Origin: Mesorhizobium comanense | GTDB lineage: Bacteria > Pseudomonadota > Alphaproteobacteria > Rhizobiales > Rhizobiaceae | DNA length: 64,000 nt | NCBI RefSeq assembly: GCF_005503535.1 | Contig: NZ_SCNN01000011.1 | Span: forward strand, 62,001-126,000 | Direction of reading: 5' to 3' | Shown: positions 43,913 through 51,684 of the stretch, piece after piece | Layout: each line of letters opens with the position of its first letter | How positions within the stretch are numbered: position 1 is the first letter of the stretch | Notes under the pieces: model-generated | The model's database searches: none | Seen by the model: the letters and a program-made list of their open reading frames with translations, nothing else | Told to the model about the DNA's origin: nothing | Translations under genes and position numbers: made by a program

Positions 43913-44895
43913 TCGCGCGCGACCGCAACTGGTTGCTGGTGTTCGCCGTTTGCGCGGCGCTCGCGATCGTCTATCCCCTCTTCGCCGACGGCTACCAGCT
44001 GACCGTCATTCGCGACGCGCTGATCTTCGGCCTGTTCGCGGCGAGCCTCGACTTCTTCTGGGGCCGCACCGGCATATTGTGTTTCGGCCATGCCGCCTTC
44101 TTCGGCATCGGCGGCTACATCATGGCGCTGGTCACGCTCAACGATGCCATTCCCTTCGGCAGCCTGCTCGGCATCGCCGGCGCCATCGCGGGCGCCGCCT
44201 TCGTCGCCGCGATCATCGGCTACTTCCTGTTCTTCGGCGGCATACGCGGCAGCTACTTCACCATCGTCACGCTGGCGATGGGCGTGATCTGCCAGCAGGC
44301 CGCGATCTCCTGGAGTTCGGTCACCGGCGGCGATAGCGGGCTGATCGGCATCCCGCCGATCGAATTCGATCTCGGTGGAACGCATGTCGACCTCAGCCAG
44401 GACCTGCCGAGCTACATCTTCGTCGCGTCCATCGTCGCGGTAGTCGTTCTGGCGTTGTGGTCGATCAGCCGTGGCCGCTGGGGCACGGTGCTGACCGCGA
44501 TCCAGGACAATGAGGTCCGGGCGGCGGCCCTTGGTCACAATGCGCCGCTGCGCCTGCTCGTCACTTTCGTGCTTTCGGCGGCGATCGCGGGGCTTGCCGG
44601 CGCGCTCTATGTCTGCATGGCCGGGCTGGTCGCTCCGGATCTTTCGGGACTGCTTCTTTCGACCGAGGTCATCGTCTGGGTGGCCGTCGGCGGACGCGGC
44701 ACCCTGCTTGGTCCTGTGCTGGGCGCCATCGCCATCCAACGCGCGCAACAGACGATCTCAAGCTTCAATCCAAGCCTGTGGCCGCTTCTGCTCGGCTGCG
44801 TCTTCGTCATCATCGTCTTCGTGCTGCCGGACGGCATCCTCTCGATCTACGCGCGGCTCAAGAGCCTCTTCAAAGGTGGGAGGCAGGCGCAATGA
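43909..44895 (+). CDS. ABC transporter permease, LivM/UrtC-like
   Basis: A 328-residue LivM-type permease with ASLDFFWGRTGILCFGHAAFFGIGGYI near residue 45, the cytoplasmic AIQDNEVRAAALGHNA loop near 200 and GGRGTLLGPVLGAIAIQRAQ near 262. The replacement of the usual GG-G-L wording around residue 45 by WGRTGILCFGHAA is close to UrtC-type proteins. ATGA overlaps on both sides. Confidence 0.92.
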   Translation: MIARDRNWLLVFAVCAALAIVYPLFADGYQLTVIRDALIFGLFAASLDFFWGRTGILCFGHAAFFGIGGYIMALVTLNDAIPFGSLLGIAGAIAGAAFVAAIIGYFLFFGGIRGSYFTIVTLAMGVICQQAAISWSSVTGGDSGLIGIPPIEFDLGGTHVDLSQDLPSYIFVASIVAVVVLALWSISRGRWGTVLTAIQDNEVRAAALGHNAPLRLLVTFVLSAAIAGLAGALYVCMAGLVAPDLSGLLLSTEVIVWVAVGGRGTLLGPVLGAIAIQRAQQTISSFNPSLWPLLLGCVFVIIVFVLPDGILSIYARLKSLFKGGRQAQ

Positions 44896-45596
44896 GCGAT
44901 GTCCTGCTCCGGGCCGAGAATGTCGGCATACGCTTCGGCGGCCTGCAGGCGTTGGAAGCGCTGAACCTGACGGTGCACGACAAGGAACTGTGCTGCATCA
45001 TCGGGCCGAACGGCGCTGGCAAGAGCACCTTCCTCAACGTGCTGACCGGTACGCTTCGCCCGACCACCGGCAGCGTGCGCTTCCTCGGCCACGACATAGG
45101 CGGGCTGCCCCTCCACCGCATCGCGCGCCTGGGCATCGCCCGCAAGTTCCAGATTCCGTCGGTCTTCCCGAGCCTGTCGGTGGAGGACAATCTCAAGGTG
45201 GCGCGCTGGGGCGCGCCCTCGCCTGCGCGGCCGATCGGTGAACTCCTGGACCTGGTCGCGCTCGGCAACCGCGCCGCCACGCTGGCGGGCGGGCTCGCGC
45301 ACGGCCAGAAGCAGTGGCTGGAGATCGGCATGGCGCTGGCCATCGAACCGCGTCTGCTGCTGCTCGACGAACCCACTGCCGGGATGACGCCGCAGGAGAC
45401 GATGGCGACCGCGGAAATGCTGTTGCGGCTCAAGGGCGAATTCTCGATCGTCGCCGTCGAGCACGACATACGCTTCGTGCGGGCGCTGAATTGCGAGACG
45501 CTGGTGCTGCATCAGGGTCGCCGGCTGCGCAGCGGCCCCTTCCACGACATCGAGGCCGACGAGATGGTCCGCGACGTCTATCTGGGGAGGCGGTGA
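44892..45596 (+). CDS. ABC transporter ATPase, LivG/UrtD-like
   Basis: A 234-residue ATPase. Walker A is GPNGAGKST (near 37-45), and the signature region LAHGQKQWLEIGMALAIEPRLLLLDEPTAGM has the GQKQWLEI form typical of UrtD-type subunits. The start ATG 44892 overlaps the LivM-like stop. It works with the 45599-46300 ATPase. Like other UrtD proteins it is slightly shorter than LivG of amino acid systems. Confidence 0.92.
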   Translation: MSDVLLRAENVGIRFGGLQALEALNLTVHDKELCCIIGPNGAGKSTFLNVLTGTLRPTTGSVRFLGHDIGGLPLHRIARLGIARKFQIPSVFPSLSVEDNLKVARWGAPSPARPIGELLDLVALGNRAATLAGGLAHGQKQWLEIGMALAIEPRLLLLDEPTAGMTPQETMATAEMLLRLKGEFSIVAVEHDIRFVRALNCETLVLHQGRRLRSGPFHDIEADEMVRDVYLGRR

Positions 45597-45598
45597 CC

Positions 45599-46300
45599 AT
45601 GCTGCGCACAATGGCGGTCTCGGCCGGCTACGGCATGCTCCCGGTGCTGAACGGAATCGACCTCAGCGTGTCATCCGGCGAGGTCGTCGGCCTGCTCGGC
45701 CGCAACGGCGCCGGCAAGACGACGCTTCTGCGCGTCATCGCCGGCGGTTTGAAGGTGAGCGGCGGAGCCGTGGTGCTGGGCGACCAGAACCTCACCAACG
45801 CGCCGGCTTTCCGCCGCGCGCGAGCGGGCATCGCGCACGTGCCGCAAGGCCGCGGCATCTTCAATCAGCTCACCGTCAGACAGAACCTCGAAGTCGGCAC
45901 CCGGGCCGCCCGTGACCGGGGCGACGGCGGCATTCCGGACGACATATTCGGCTATTTCCCGATCCTGCGTGAACGCGAAGCGCAGGTCGCCGGCACGCTC
46001 TCGGGCGGCCAGCAGCAGATGCTGGCGATCGGCCGCGCGCTGTGCGGGCTGCCGTCGGTGCTGCTGCTCGACGAGCCTTCGGAAGGCATCCAGCCGAACA
46101 TCGTGCAATCGATCGCCGAGCTGGTGCCGCGCATCGCCCGGGAACGCGGCATCGCGATCATCCTTGTCGAGCAAAATCTCGATCTCGTTCTGAAGGCAGC
46201 CGACCGCTGCCTGGTGATGGAGAAAGGCAGGATCGTGCACGAGGGCACGCCTGAAGCATTCGCCGACGAGAGCCTGCTGAAGGACCTCTTGGCCCTATGA
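45599..46300 (+). CDS. ABC transporter ATPase, LivF/UrtE-like
   Basis: A 233-residue ATPase with Walker A GRNGAGKTT (near 33-41), signature TLSGGQQQMLAIGRAL, Walker B VLLLDEPSEGIQPNIV and switch EQNLD. The DEPSEGIQP segment is typical of UrtE. ATG 45599 has GGAGG eight bases upstream; a GTG two codons earlier overlaps the previous stop and is the alternative. The binding protein gene follows after 79 bases. Confidence 0.92.
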   Translation: MLRTMAVSAGYGMLPVLNGIDLSVSSGEVVGLLGRNGAGKTTLLRVIAGGLKVSGGAVVLGDQNLTNAPAFRRARAGIAHVPQGRGIFNQLTVRQNLEVGTRAARDRGDGGIPDDIFGYFPILREREAQVAGTLSGGQQQMLAIGRALCGLPSVLLLDEPSEGIQPNIVQSIAELVPRIARERGIAIILVEQNLDLVLKAADRCLVMEKGRIVHEGTPEAFADESLLKDLLAL

Positions 46301-46336
46301 TGCGCGCCCTGCCGCGCCTGGACCTGTTGACTTGTA

Positions 46337-46357
46337 AGACGCGCATGGGGCGCGTCT
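46337..46357 (+). other. 8-bp hairpin before binding-protein gene
   Basis: AGACGCGC (46337-46344) pairs with GCGCGTCT (46350-46357) around ATGGG. It lies between the last ATPase gene and the binding-protein gene. A stem just ahead of a gene's ribosome site may mark an RNA processing point that protects the downstream binding-protein message. No T-run follows. Confidence 0.5.
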
Positions 46358-46379
46358 GGGATTGGAAGGGAACACAAAA

Positions 46380-47549
46380 ATGATAAGCAGAAGAACTGTC
46401 TTGAAATCCGGCGGCGCCGCGGCCGCCTTCGCCATGGTGGGCGCGCCGTCGATCCTGCGCGCCGCCGACACCGTCAAGGTCGGCCTGTCGATCCCGATCA
46501 CCGGACTGCAGGCGATCCTCGGCGAGACGCTGCTCAATTGCTACAAGCTCGCCGCCGCCGAACTCAACGCCGCCAACGGCATTGGCGGCCGCCAGGTCGA
46601 ACTCTTCATCGAGGACAACCAGACCACGACCAAGGGTTCGATCGACAAGGCGCGCAAGCTCATCAACGAAGACAAGGTCGACGTTGTGATGGGAACGATC
46701 ATATCGCCCGAGCGCAGCGCCACGCTGTCGGTGACATCGAAGGCCAAGAAGCTTTTCTTCTATCCGACCAATTTCGAGGGCGGCGAATGCAACCGCTACT
46801 TCGTCGCCACCGGCCCGATCCCGATGCAGCAGGTCGATCCGATGATGCCCTGGGTGGCCGAGAATCTCGGCAAGACCATCTACATCATGGCGTCCGACTA
46901 CGCCTGGCCGCAGAAGATGACCGAAGCGATCACGGCGGCCTATGAGAAGGCCGGCGGCAAGATCATCGGCGCCGACTACTACCCCTTCGGCACCACCGAT
47001 TTCGGCCCGGCCTTCCAGAAGATCAAGTCGCTGAAGCCCGATGTCGTCTGGTCGATGGTGGTCGGCAACGACGCCGTCACGCAGCTCAAGCAGTATCGCA
47101 GCTTCGACGTCAAGCAGCCGCTGATCGCGCCGCTCGACGAGGTCTTCAACAAGGACGCGCTGCCGCCGGGCGTTGCCGCCGGCACCTATGCGCCGCAACC
47201 CTACTGGATGGCGCTCGACAATCCGGTCAACAAGAAGTTCATCGCGAGCTTCCGCGAAAAGTTCGGCCAGGAGAAGATGGTCAACGGCATCGGCGAGGCC
47301 GGCTACAACGGTCTGCACCTCTATGCGCTTGCCGCGGAGAAGGCCGGGTCGCTGAAGGACGACGACGTGCTCAAGGCGCTGCCGACCATCGAGTTCGACG
47401 CGCCGCAAGGCAAGATCCGTGTCGATGCCTCCAACAACCACACGCTCTGCCACTCCTATGTCGGCAAGGCGGCGGCCGACGGCATCAGCTACGAGATCGC
47501 CAAGGATTTCGGCACCATCGCGCCGGTCACGCCCTACTGCAAGATCTAG
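46380..47549 (+). CDS. ABC transporter substrate-binding protein, amide/urea type
   Basis: A 389-residue Peripla_BP protein with a twin-arginine signal at the extreme N terminus (SRRTVLK at residues 3-9) and cleavage near LRAAD. LSIPITGLQAILGETLLNCYKLAAAELN, IEDNQTTTKGSIDKARKLI and FEGGECNRYFVATG follow the UrtA/AmiC/FmdD group, which bind urea, short-chain amides or ureides. It is the last gene of the HDAC-family-led operon. ATG 46380 follows GGAAGGG. An amide ligand fits an amidohydrolase at the operon head; the exact compound is open. Confidence 0.9.
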   Translation: MISRRTVLKSGGAAAAFAMVGAPSILRAADTVKVGLSIPITGLQAILGETLLNCYKLAAAELNAANGIGGRQVELFIEDNQTTTKGSIDKARKLINEDKVDVVMGTIISPERSATLSVTSKAKKLFFYPTNFEGGECNRYFVATGPIPMQQVDPMMPWVAENLGKTIYIMASDYAWPQKMTEAITAAYEKAGGKIIGADYYPFGTTDFGPAFQKIKSLKPDVVWSMVVGNDAVTQLKQYRSFDVKQPLIAPLDEVFNKDALPPGVAAGTYAPQPYWMALDNPVNKKFIASFREKFGQEKMVNGIGEAGYNGLHLYALAAEKAGSLKDDDVLKALPTIEFDAPQGKIRVDASNNHTLCHSYVGKAAADGISYEIAKDFGTIAPVTPYCKI

Positions 47550-47562
47550 GATATGAACCAAT

Positions 47563-47589
47563 CCTGACGGCGGTTTCGCCGCCGTCAGG
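47563..47589. terminator. Bidirectional terminator-like hairpin between convergent genes
   Basis: CCTGACGGCGG (47563-47573) and CCGCCGTCAGG (47579-47589) form a perfect 11-bp stem around TTTCG. It sits at the convergence of the binding-protein gene and the acetolactate-synthase-like gene, and its right arm contains the stop codon of the latter. There is no long T-run, as is common for rhizobial terminators. Confidence 0.65.
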
Positions 47590-49231
47590 TCGCCTTTGGC
47601 GCCGGCAACCGTTCGCGCAATTCATCGACGAGCACCCGGGTGTTCTCTGAATAGTCGATGGGCACCACCACGAGATGCACGCCGCCATCGGCGAAGGCCT
47701 GTTCCAGTGCCGGCCGCAATTCGCCGATCTCCCGGACCCTGGTTCCCCTGGCGCCATAAGCCTCGGCATATCTGACGAAATCCGGATTGCCGAAGGTCAT
47801 GCCGAAATCCGGAAACTCGTCGACCGCCTGCTTCCAGCGGATCATGCCATAGGCGTGGTCTTCGAGAAGAAGCACGACGAGGTTGAGCTTGAGCCTGACG
47901 GCGGTCTCCAGTTCCTGGCTGTTCATCATGAATCCGCCATCGCCGCAGATGGCCATCACGCGGCGCTGGGGATAGAGCAGCGCCGCCATCATCGCCGACG
48001 GCAGGCCGGCGCCCATGGTGGCCAGCGCATTGTCGAGCAGCAGCGTGTTTGCCATGCGCGTGCGGTAGTTGCGCGCGAACCAGATCTTGTACATGCCGTT
48101 GTCGAGCGCCAGGATGCCGTCGGCCGGCATCACGGCACGCACGTCGTGCACGATGCGCTGCGGGGTGAAGCGATCCTCGGTGGCCCGCGCCGCGATGCGG
48201 CTCAATATGCCTTCGCGAAGTGGCAGCAGGGTCTGCGCATTGGGAATCCTGCCCTCGACGCGGTCGGCCAGCAGCGCCAGCGATGGGCCAAGGTCACCGA
48301 CGATCTCGGCCTGCGGAAAATAGACCTGCTCCACGTCAGCGGAGTGGTAGCCGACATGGATGACCTTCGGTCCCTCAGGCCCCATGATGAAGGGCGGCTT
48401 CTCGACCGTGTCATGGCCTATCGTGATGATCAGGTCGGCCTGCTCTATCGCCTCATGCACATAGTCGCGTTCCGAAAGGGCTGCCGTGCCCATATAGAGT
48501 TCGGTGCCGCCGGGCACGGTGCCCTTGCCCATCTGCGTGGTGAAATAAGGGATCTGCGTGCGCAGCACGAACTGGGCGATGTCGGGCGTCACGCGCGGGC
48601 GCGACGCAGCCGCGCCGAACATCAGCAGCGGGCGCTTGGCCTCCATGACCATGCGGGCGGCGCGGTCGAGCGCGTCCGCACCGGCGATCGGCAGGTCGAC
48701 CGGATGCGTCGGCACCAGAGCGACCGGTTCGCACTCCGCCGCGGCGATATCTTCCGGCAGTTCCAGATGCACGGGACCCGGGCGCTCCTCCTGCGCGACG
48801 CGGAAGGCTTCGCGCACCAGCGAAGGGATCATCCGGGGCGAGACGATCTGGCGCGACAGCTTGGTCAGCGGCTTCATCGCCGCAACGATGTCGACGATCT
48901 GGAAGCGCGCCTGCCGCGATGACAATATGCCCTTCTGGCCGGTGAGCATGATCATCGGCATGGCGCCGAGCAGCGCATAGGCGGCACCTGTCGTCAGATT
49001 GAGCGCGCCGGGCCCGAGCGTGGTGATGCACACGCCCGGCTTGCCGGTGAGCCTGCCATAGGTGGCGGCCATGAAAGCCGCCGCCTGTTCGTGACGGGTG
49101 AGGATCAGCTGGATCGACGAACGGCGGATCGATTCGACGATGTCCAGATTTTCCTCGCCCGGGATACCGAATATCCGGTCGACCCCTTCATTCTCCAGGG
49201 CCGCCACGAACAGATCCGAACCTTTGGTCAT
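47585..49231 (-). CDS. ThDP-dependent enzyme, acetolactate synthase large-subunit-like
   Basis: A 548-residue thiamine diphosphate enzyme with the three domains of the acetohydroxyacid synthase family. The catalytic glutamate is Glu48 (TRHEQAAAFMA), so it is not a glyoxylate carboligase, which lacks it. The cofactor motif begins GDGGFMMNSQELETAVRLKLN near 428. No small regulatory subunit gene is near, which suggests a catabolic or AlsS-type role rather than valine synthesis. ATG 49231 has GGAG seven bases upstream. It follows the Rieske gene on the same strand after 90 bases and may share its transcript. Confidence 0.87.
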   Translation of the reverse strand: MTKGSDLFVAALENEGVDRIFGIPGEENLDIVESIRRSSIQLILTRHEQAAAFMAATYGRLTGKPGVCITTLGPGALNLTTGAAYALLGAMPMIMLTGQKGILSSRQARFQIVDIVAAMKPLTKLSRQIVSPRMIPSLVREAFRVAQEERPGPVHLELPEDIAAAECEPVALVPTHPVDLPIAGADALDRAARMVMEAKRPLLMFGAAASRPRVTPDIAQFVLRTQIPYFTTQMGKGTVPGGTELYMGTAALSERDYVHEAIEQADLIITIGHDTVEKPPFIMGPEGPKVIHVGYHSADVEQVYFPQAEIVGDLGPSLALLADRVEGRIPNAQTLLPLREGILSRIAARATEDRFTPQRIVHDVRAVMPADGILALDNGMYKIWFARNYRTRMANTLLLDNALATMGAGLPSAMMAALLYPQRRVMAICGDGGFMMNSQELETAVRLKLNLVVLLLEDHAYGMIRWKQAVDEFPDFGMTFGNPDFVRYAEAYGARGTRVREIGELRPALEQAFADGGVHLVVVPIDYSENTRVLVDELRERLPAPKAT

Positions 49232-49321
49232 CAACCGTCTCCTGCAATGCGTCCATTCCGTCAGCCACCTTCATATGGCACTGGAATGCGACGCCTCAAA
49301 GAGGCAGTCTTCGACCTCGGG

Positions 49322-50659
49322 TCAAAGCCGCGTGTTGCAGCCCGCTGCCTTGGGCGAAGCGAAGAGCTGCGACGGCGCGGACCATTGGCTGGCCGGCGCG
49401 CCGCGCGTGCCGGTGATCAGCGAACGCAGTTCCGACAGATAGGTCTGCACGAAGAACGAGGTCTGGCTTTCAAGCGGCGTATAGGGGCCGGGCCGATAGG
49501 CGCGCGACATGATGCCGTCGGCATTGTCCTCGGTGATCTTCTTGTCCTGCACGGTGGTGACGTCCCACATCCAGCTGACGGCGTCGGCATCGACATCCCG
49601 ATCGGCGTCCTTGTCGACAAGCCAGGTCAGGACGACATCGGTTTCCATCGCGTTGCGCGGTATCATCTGGAAGAGGGTGACATAGTCGTTGGCGGCACTG
49701 GCAAAGGACAGCCTGCCTATGCGGAAGCCGCTTTCGCCGCCATCATAGGCGTTGCGGCCGCCCATCAGGCAGGAGACCGCCTCACCGGTGTCGGACAGGG
49801 TTTTGCGGCCCGAGCCGATCGGCTTGCGGTGCATGGCGAACGGCATGGTGTCGAGGTCGCCGGGCTGCCACGCGCCCTTGTGGAATTCGGCATCGCCGAT
49901 GACGCTGTGCCAAGCCTCGATCTCTTCCTTCCACTCGACCGCCTTGTCGGCGTCACGGGTCGCGGTGACTTTCACGTGGCCGTTGACCCGATAATATTCG
50001 GGATGCGCCGGCCGGCAGTGGTAGCATTCGAGGAAGTTCTCGAGCACCAGCTTCCAATTCGCCTTGGTCAGGTAATTCTTGCGCGCAACGATGCGCGCGC
50101 GGTCGAGACCGTTCTCCAGCAATCCGCTGGTCAGCCCGTCCGCGACCGGCTGGATGTCGGGCAAGGACTTGGCATCGAGGCCGCAGAGCACCAGCCCGCC
50201 GAAACATTTCGAAGGCACGCGGTGCAGCCCCAACGCCTCTGGATCGACGCTTGGCGGAAGATCCTGACGCGACTGCAACTCGCCCGTCAGTCTGAACGAC
50301 CAGGCGTGATAGGGGCAGACCAGAAGCTTGCCGCGCCCATCCTTGGTGCAGAGTCGCGAACCGCGATGGGTGCAGACATTGTAGTAGGCGGCGATATCCT
50401 CTTCGCCGTCGCCGAAACGCACGACGATGATCTCCTCGTCGAACAGTTGACGCACGATGTAGCGCCCCTTCTCAGGCACCTCGCTGGCATGGGCGACGAG
50501 CACCCATTGGCGTGGAAACCACAGCTCCCGCTCCAGCGCGAAGATCGCCGGGTCGGCATAGAATGCCTGGTCGAGCGACCAGTCCTGACGCTGGCGGTCT
50601 ATCAGGCGGACGATCCCGTTCGTGTCGATTGGCTGGCTGTTCGGTGTGTAGGCCTGCAC
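49322..50659 (-). CDS. Rieske non-heme iron oxygenase, alpha subunit
   Basis: A 445-residue oxygenase component. The Rieske 2Fe-2S ligands are Cys96-x-His98 and Cys115-x2-His118. The catalytic iron region is LENFLECYHCRPAHPEY near 240, with its two histidines. The overall form resembles oxygenases of small quaternary amines (glycine betaine, choline, stachydrine, carnitine) more than ring dioxygenases with beta subunits; none is nearby and no reductase is encoded beside it. GTG 50659, eight bases after AAAGG, is the preferred start; GTG 50668 is the alternative. A divergent LysR gene probably controls it. Confidence 0.87.
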   Translation of the reverse strand: MQAYTPNSQPIDTNGIVRLIDRQRQDWSLDQAFYADPAIFALERELWFPRQWVLVAHASEVPEKGRYIVRQLFDEEIIVVRFGDGEEDIAAYYNVCTHRGSRLCTKDGRGKLLVCPYHAWSFRLTGELQSRQDLPPSVDPEALGLHRVPSKCFGGLVLCGLDAKSLPDIQPVADGLTSGLLENGLDRARIVARKNYLTKANWKLVLENFLECYHCRPAHPEYYRVNGHVKVTATRDADKAVEWKEEIEAWHSVIGDAEFHKGAWQPGDLDTMPFAMHRKPIGSGRKTLSDTGEAVSCLMGGRNAYDGGESGFRIGRLSFASAANDYVTLFQMIPRNAMETDVVLTWLVDKDADRDVDADAVSWMWDVTTVQDKKITEDNADGIMSRAYRPGPYTPLESQTSFFVQTYLSELRSLITGTRGAPASQWSAPSQLFASPKAAGCNTRL

Positions 50660-50696
50660 GGCGGACACCTTTCTGCACGCTGGCGCTAGGATGATG

Positions 50697-50764
50697 TTTC
50701 GATAGAGTTTGCGATGCGGAAACGCTTGCGGCAAATACAGAAATGATAGACCTTCATATCGAAA
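50697..50764. promoter_or_regulatory. Inverted 8-mer pair in Rieske/LysR divergent promoter
   Basis: TTTCGATA (50697-50704) is repeated inverted as TATCGAAA (50757-50764) within the 122-base spacer separating the Rieske gene and the LysR gene. LysR proteins bind as tetramers to two separated half-site regions, so the 52-base gap is compatible with such a site, but there is no T-N11-A check that settles it. Confidence 0.3.
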
Positions 50765-50781
50765 AAGCATGAAGGCTCACC

Positions 50782-51675
50782 ATGAAGACGCTCAAGACAT
50801 CGCTACCGCTTCTCAATGCCATGGTCGTCTTCGAGGCCGCCGCGCGGCATGGCGGACTGACGCCTGCCGCCCAGGAACTCAACATCGCGCAATCGGCGGT
50901 CAGCCGGCATGTCGCCAATCTCGAGCGGCAATTGTCGGTCGCGCTTTTTGTCCGCAAGGGCAACCGAGTCGCCATAACCGGGGCCGGCACGGCGCTGGCG
51001 GGAGCGATCCGCGACGGGCTGACGACGATCCGCCAGGCGGTCGAGGAACTGACCGAGCGCGACAGCGATACGTTCGTCATCGGCTGCAGCCATGATCTCG
51101 CGCAGGCATGGCTGATGCCGCGCTTCAGCCTCGTCACCTCGCTCGTCGCAAATGGCCGGGTGCTGCTGCAGACGTCGAACGACTACAGGGATTTCGACCA
51201 GCCGGAGGTGGCCCTGTCGATCCGCTTCGGCGAAGCCGAACAATGGCCTGGTCTCGTTGCCGAAAAGCTGTTCGACGGCGAGTGGTTCCCGGTCTGCGCG
51301 CCGGCCTTCCTGGCGCGCTATCCTGCGCTTGCGACGGAAGTGCCCGAGGCTTTTCTCGGCGTGCCGCTGCTGCATCAGGCGACGCCGCCGGGAGCGATCG
51401 ACAGCTGGCAATCCTGGATCGGAACCGGCCGGAAACTCGAGGGCCCGCGGTTCACCAGCTATATGTCGATGATACACGAGACCATCGCCGGGCGCGGCGC
51501 GGCCCTTGCCTGGGCGGGCTTCGCCGACGAACAGCTGCGGCGCGGCCAGCTCGTGCGGCTGACCAGGGCCTCACGCCGCCACGCCGGCTCCTTCCACGTG
51601 GTGACGAGAAGGAATGCCGGCCCGACCGTCAGGACGGTGGCGCAGGCGCTGTTCGGCAGCGTCGGCGCCACCTGA
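50782..51675 (+). CDS. LysR-family regulator, GcvA-like
   Basis: A 297-residue regulator. The HTH occupies residues about 8-66 (LPLLNAMVVFEAAARHGGLTPAAQELNIAQSAVSRHVANLERQLSVALFVRKGN). The C-terminal domain begins TFVIGCSHDLAQAWLMPRFSL and has the GRGAALAWAGFADEQLRRGQL end typical of the GcvA group. It is divergent from the Rieske gene, the usual LysR arrangement, and converges tightly with the DAO gene (4 bases apart). Confidence 0.88.
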   Translation: MKTLKTSLPLLNAMVVFEAAARHGGLTPAAQELNIAQSAVSRHVANLERQLSVALFVRKGNRVAITGAGTALAGAIRDGLTTIRQAVEELTERDSDTFVIGCSHDLAQAWLMPRFSLVTSLVANGRVLLQTSNDYRDFDQPEVALSIRFGEAEQWPGLVAEKLFDGEWFPVCAPAFLARYPALATEVPEAFLGVPLLHQATPPGAIDSWQSWIGTGRKLEGPRFTSYMSMIHETIAGRGAALAWAGFADEQLRRGQLVRLTRASRRHAGSFHVVTRRNAGPTVRTVAQALFGSVGAT

Positions 51676-51684
51676 AAGATCAGG
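51671..51684. terminator. Small hairpin spanning two convergent stop codons
   Basis: CCTGA (51671-51675), AAGA, TCAGG (51680-51684): the stem contains the TGA of the LysR gene and, on the other strand, the TGA of the DAO gene. A five-base stem is weak, so it is at best part of a termination signal. Confidence 0.35.

Noticed and set aside
49292-49304. GCCTC-AAA-GAGGC hairpin after the Rieske gene as a terminator
   Set aside because: Only five base pairs and no T-run; too weak to claim, and the two flanking genes may be co-transcribed.
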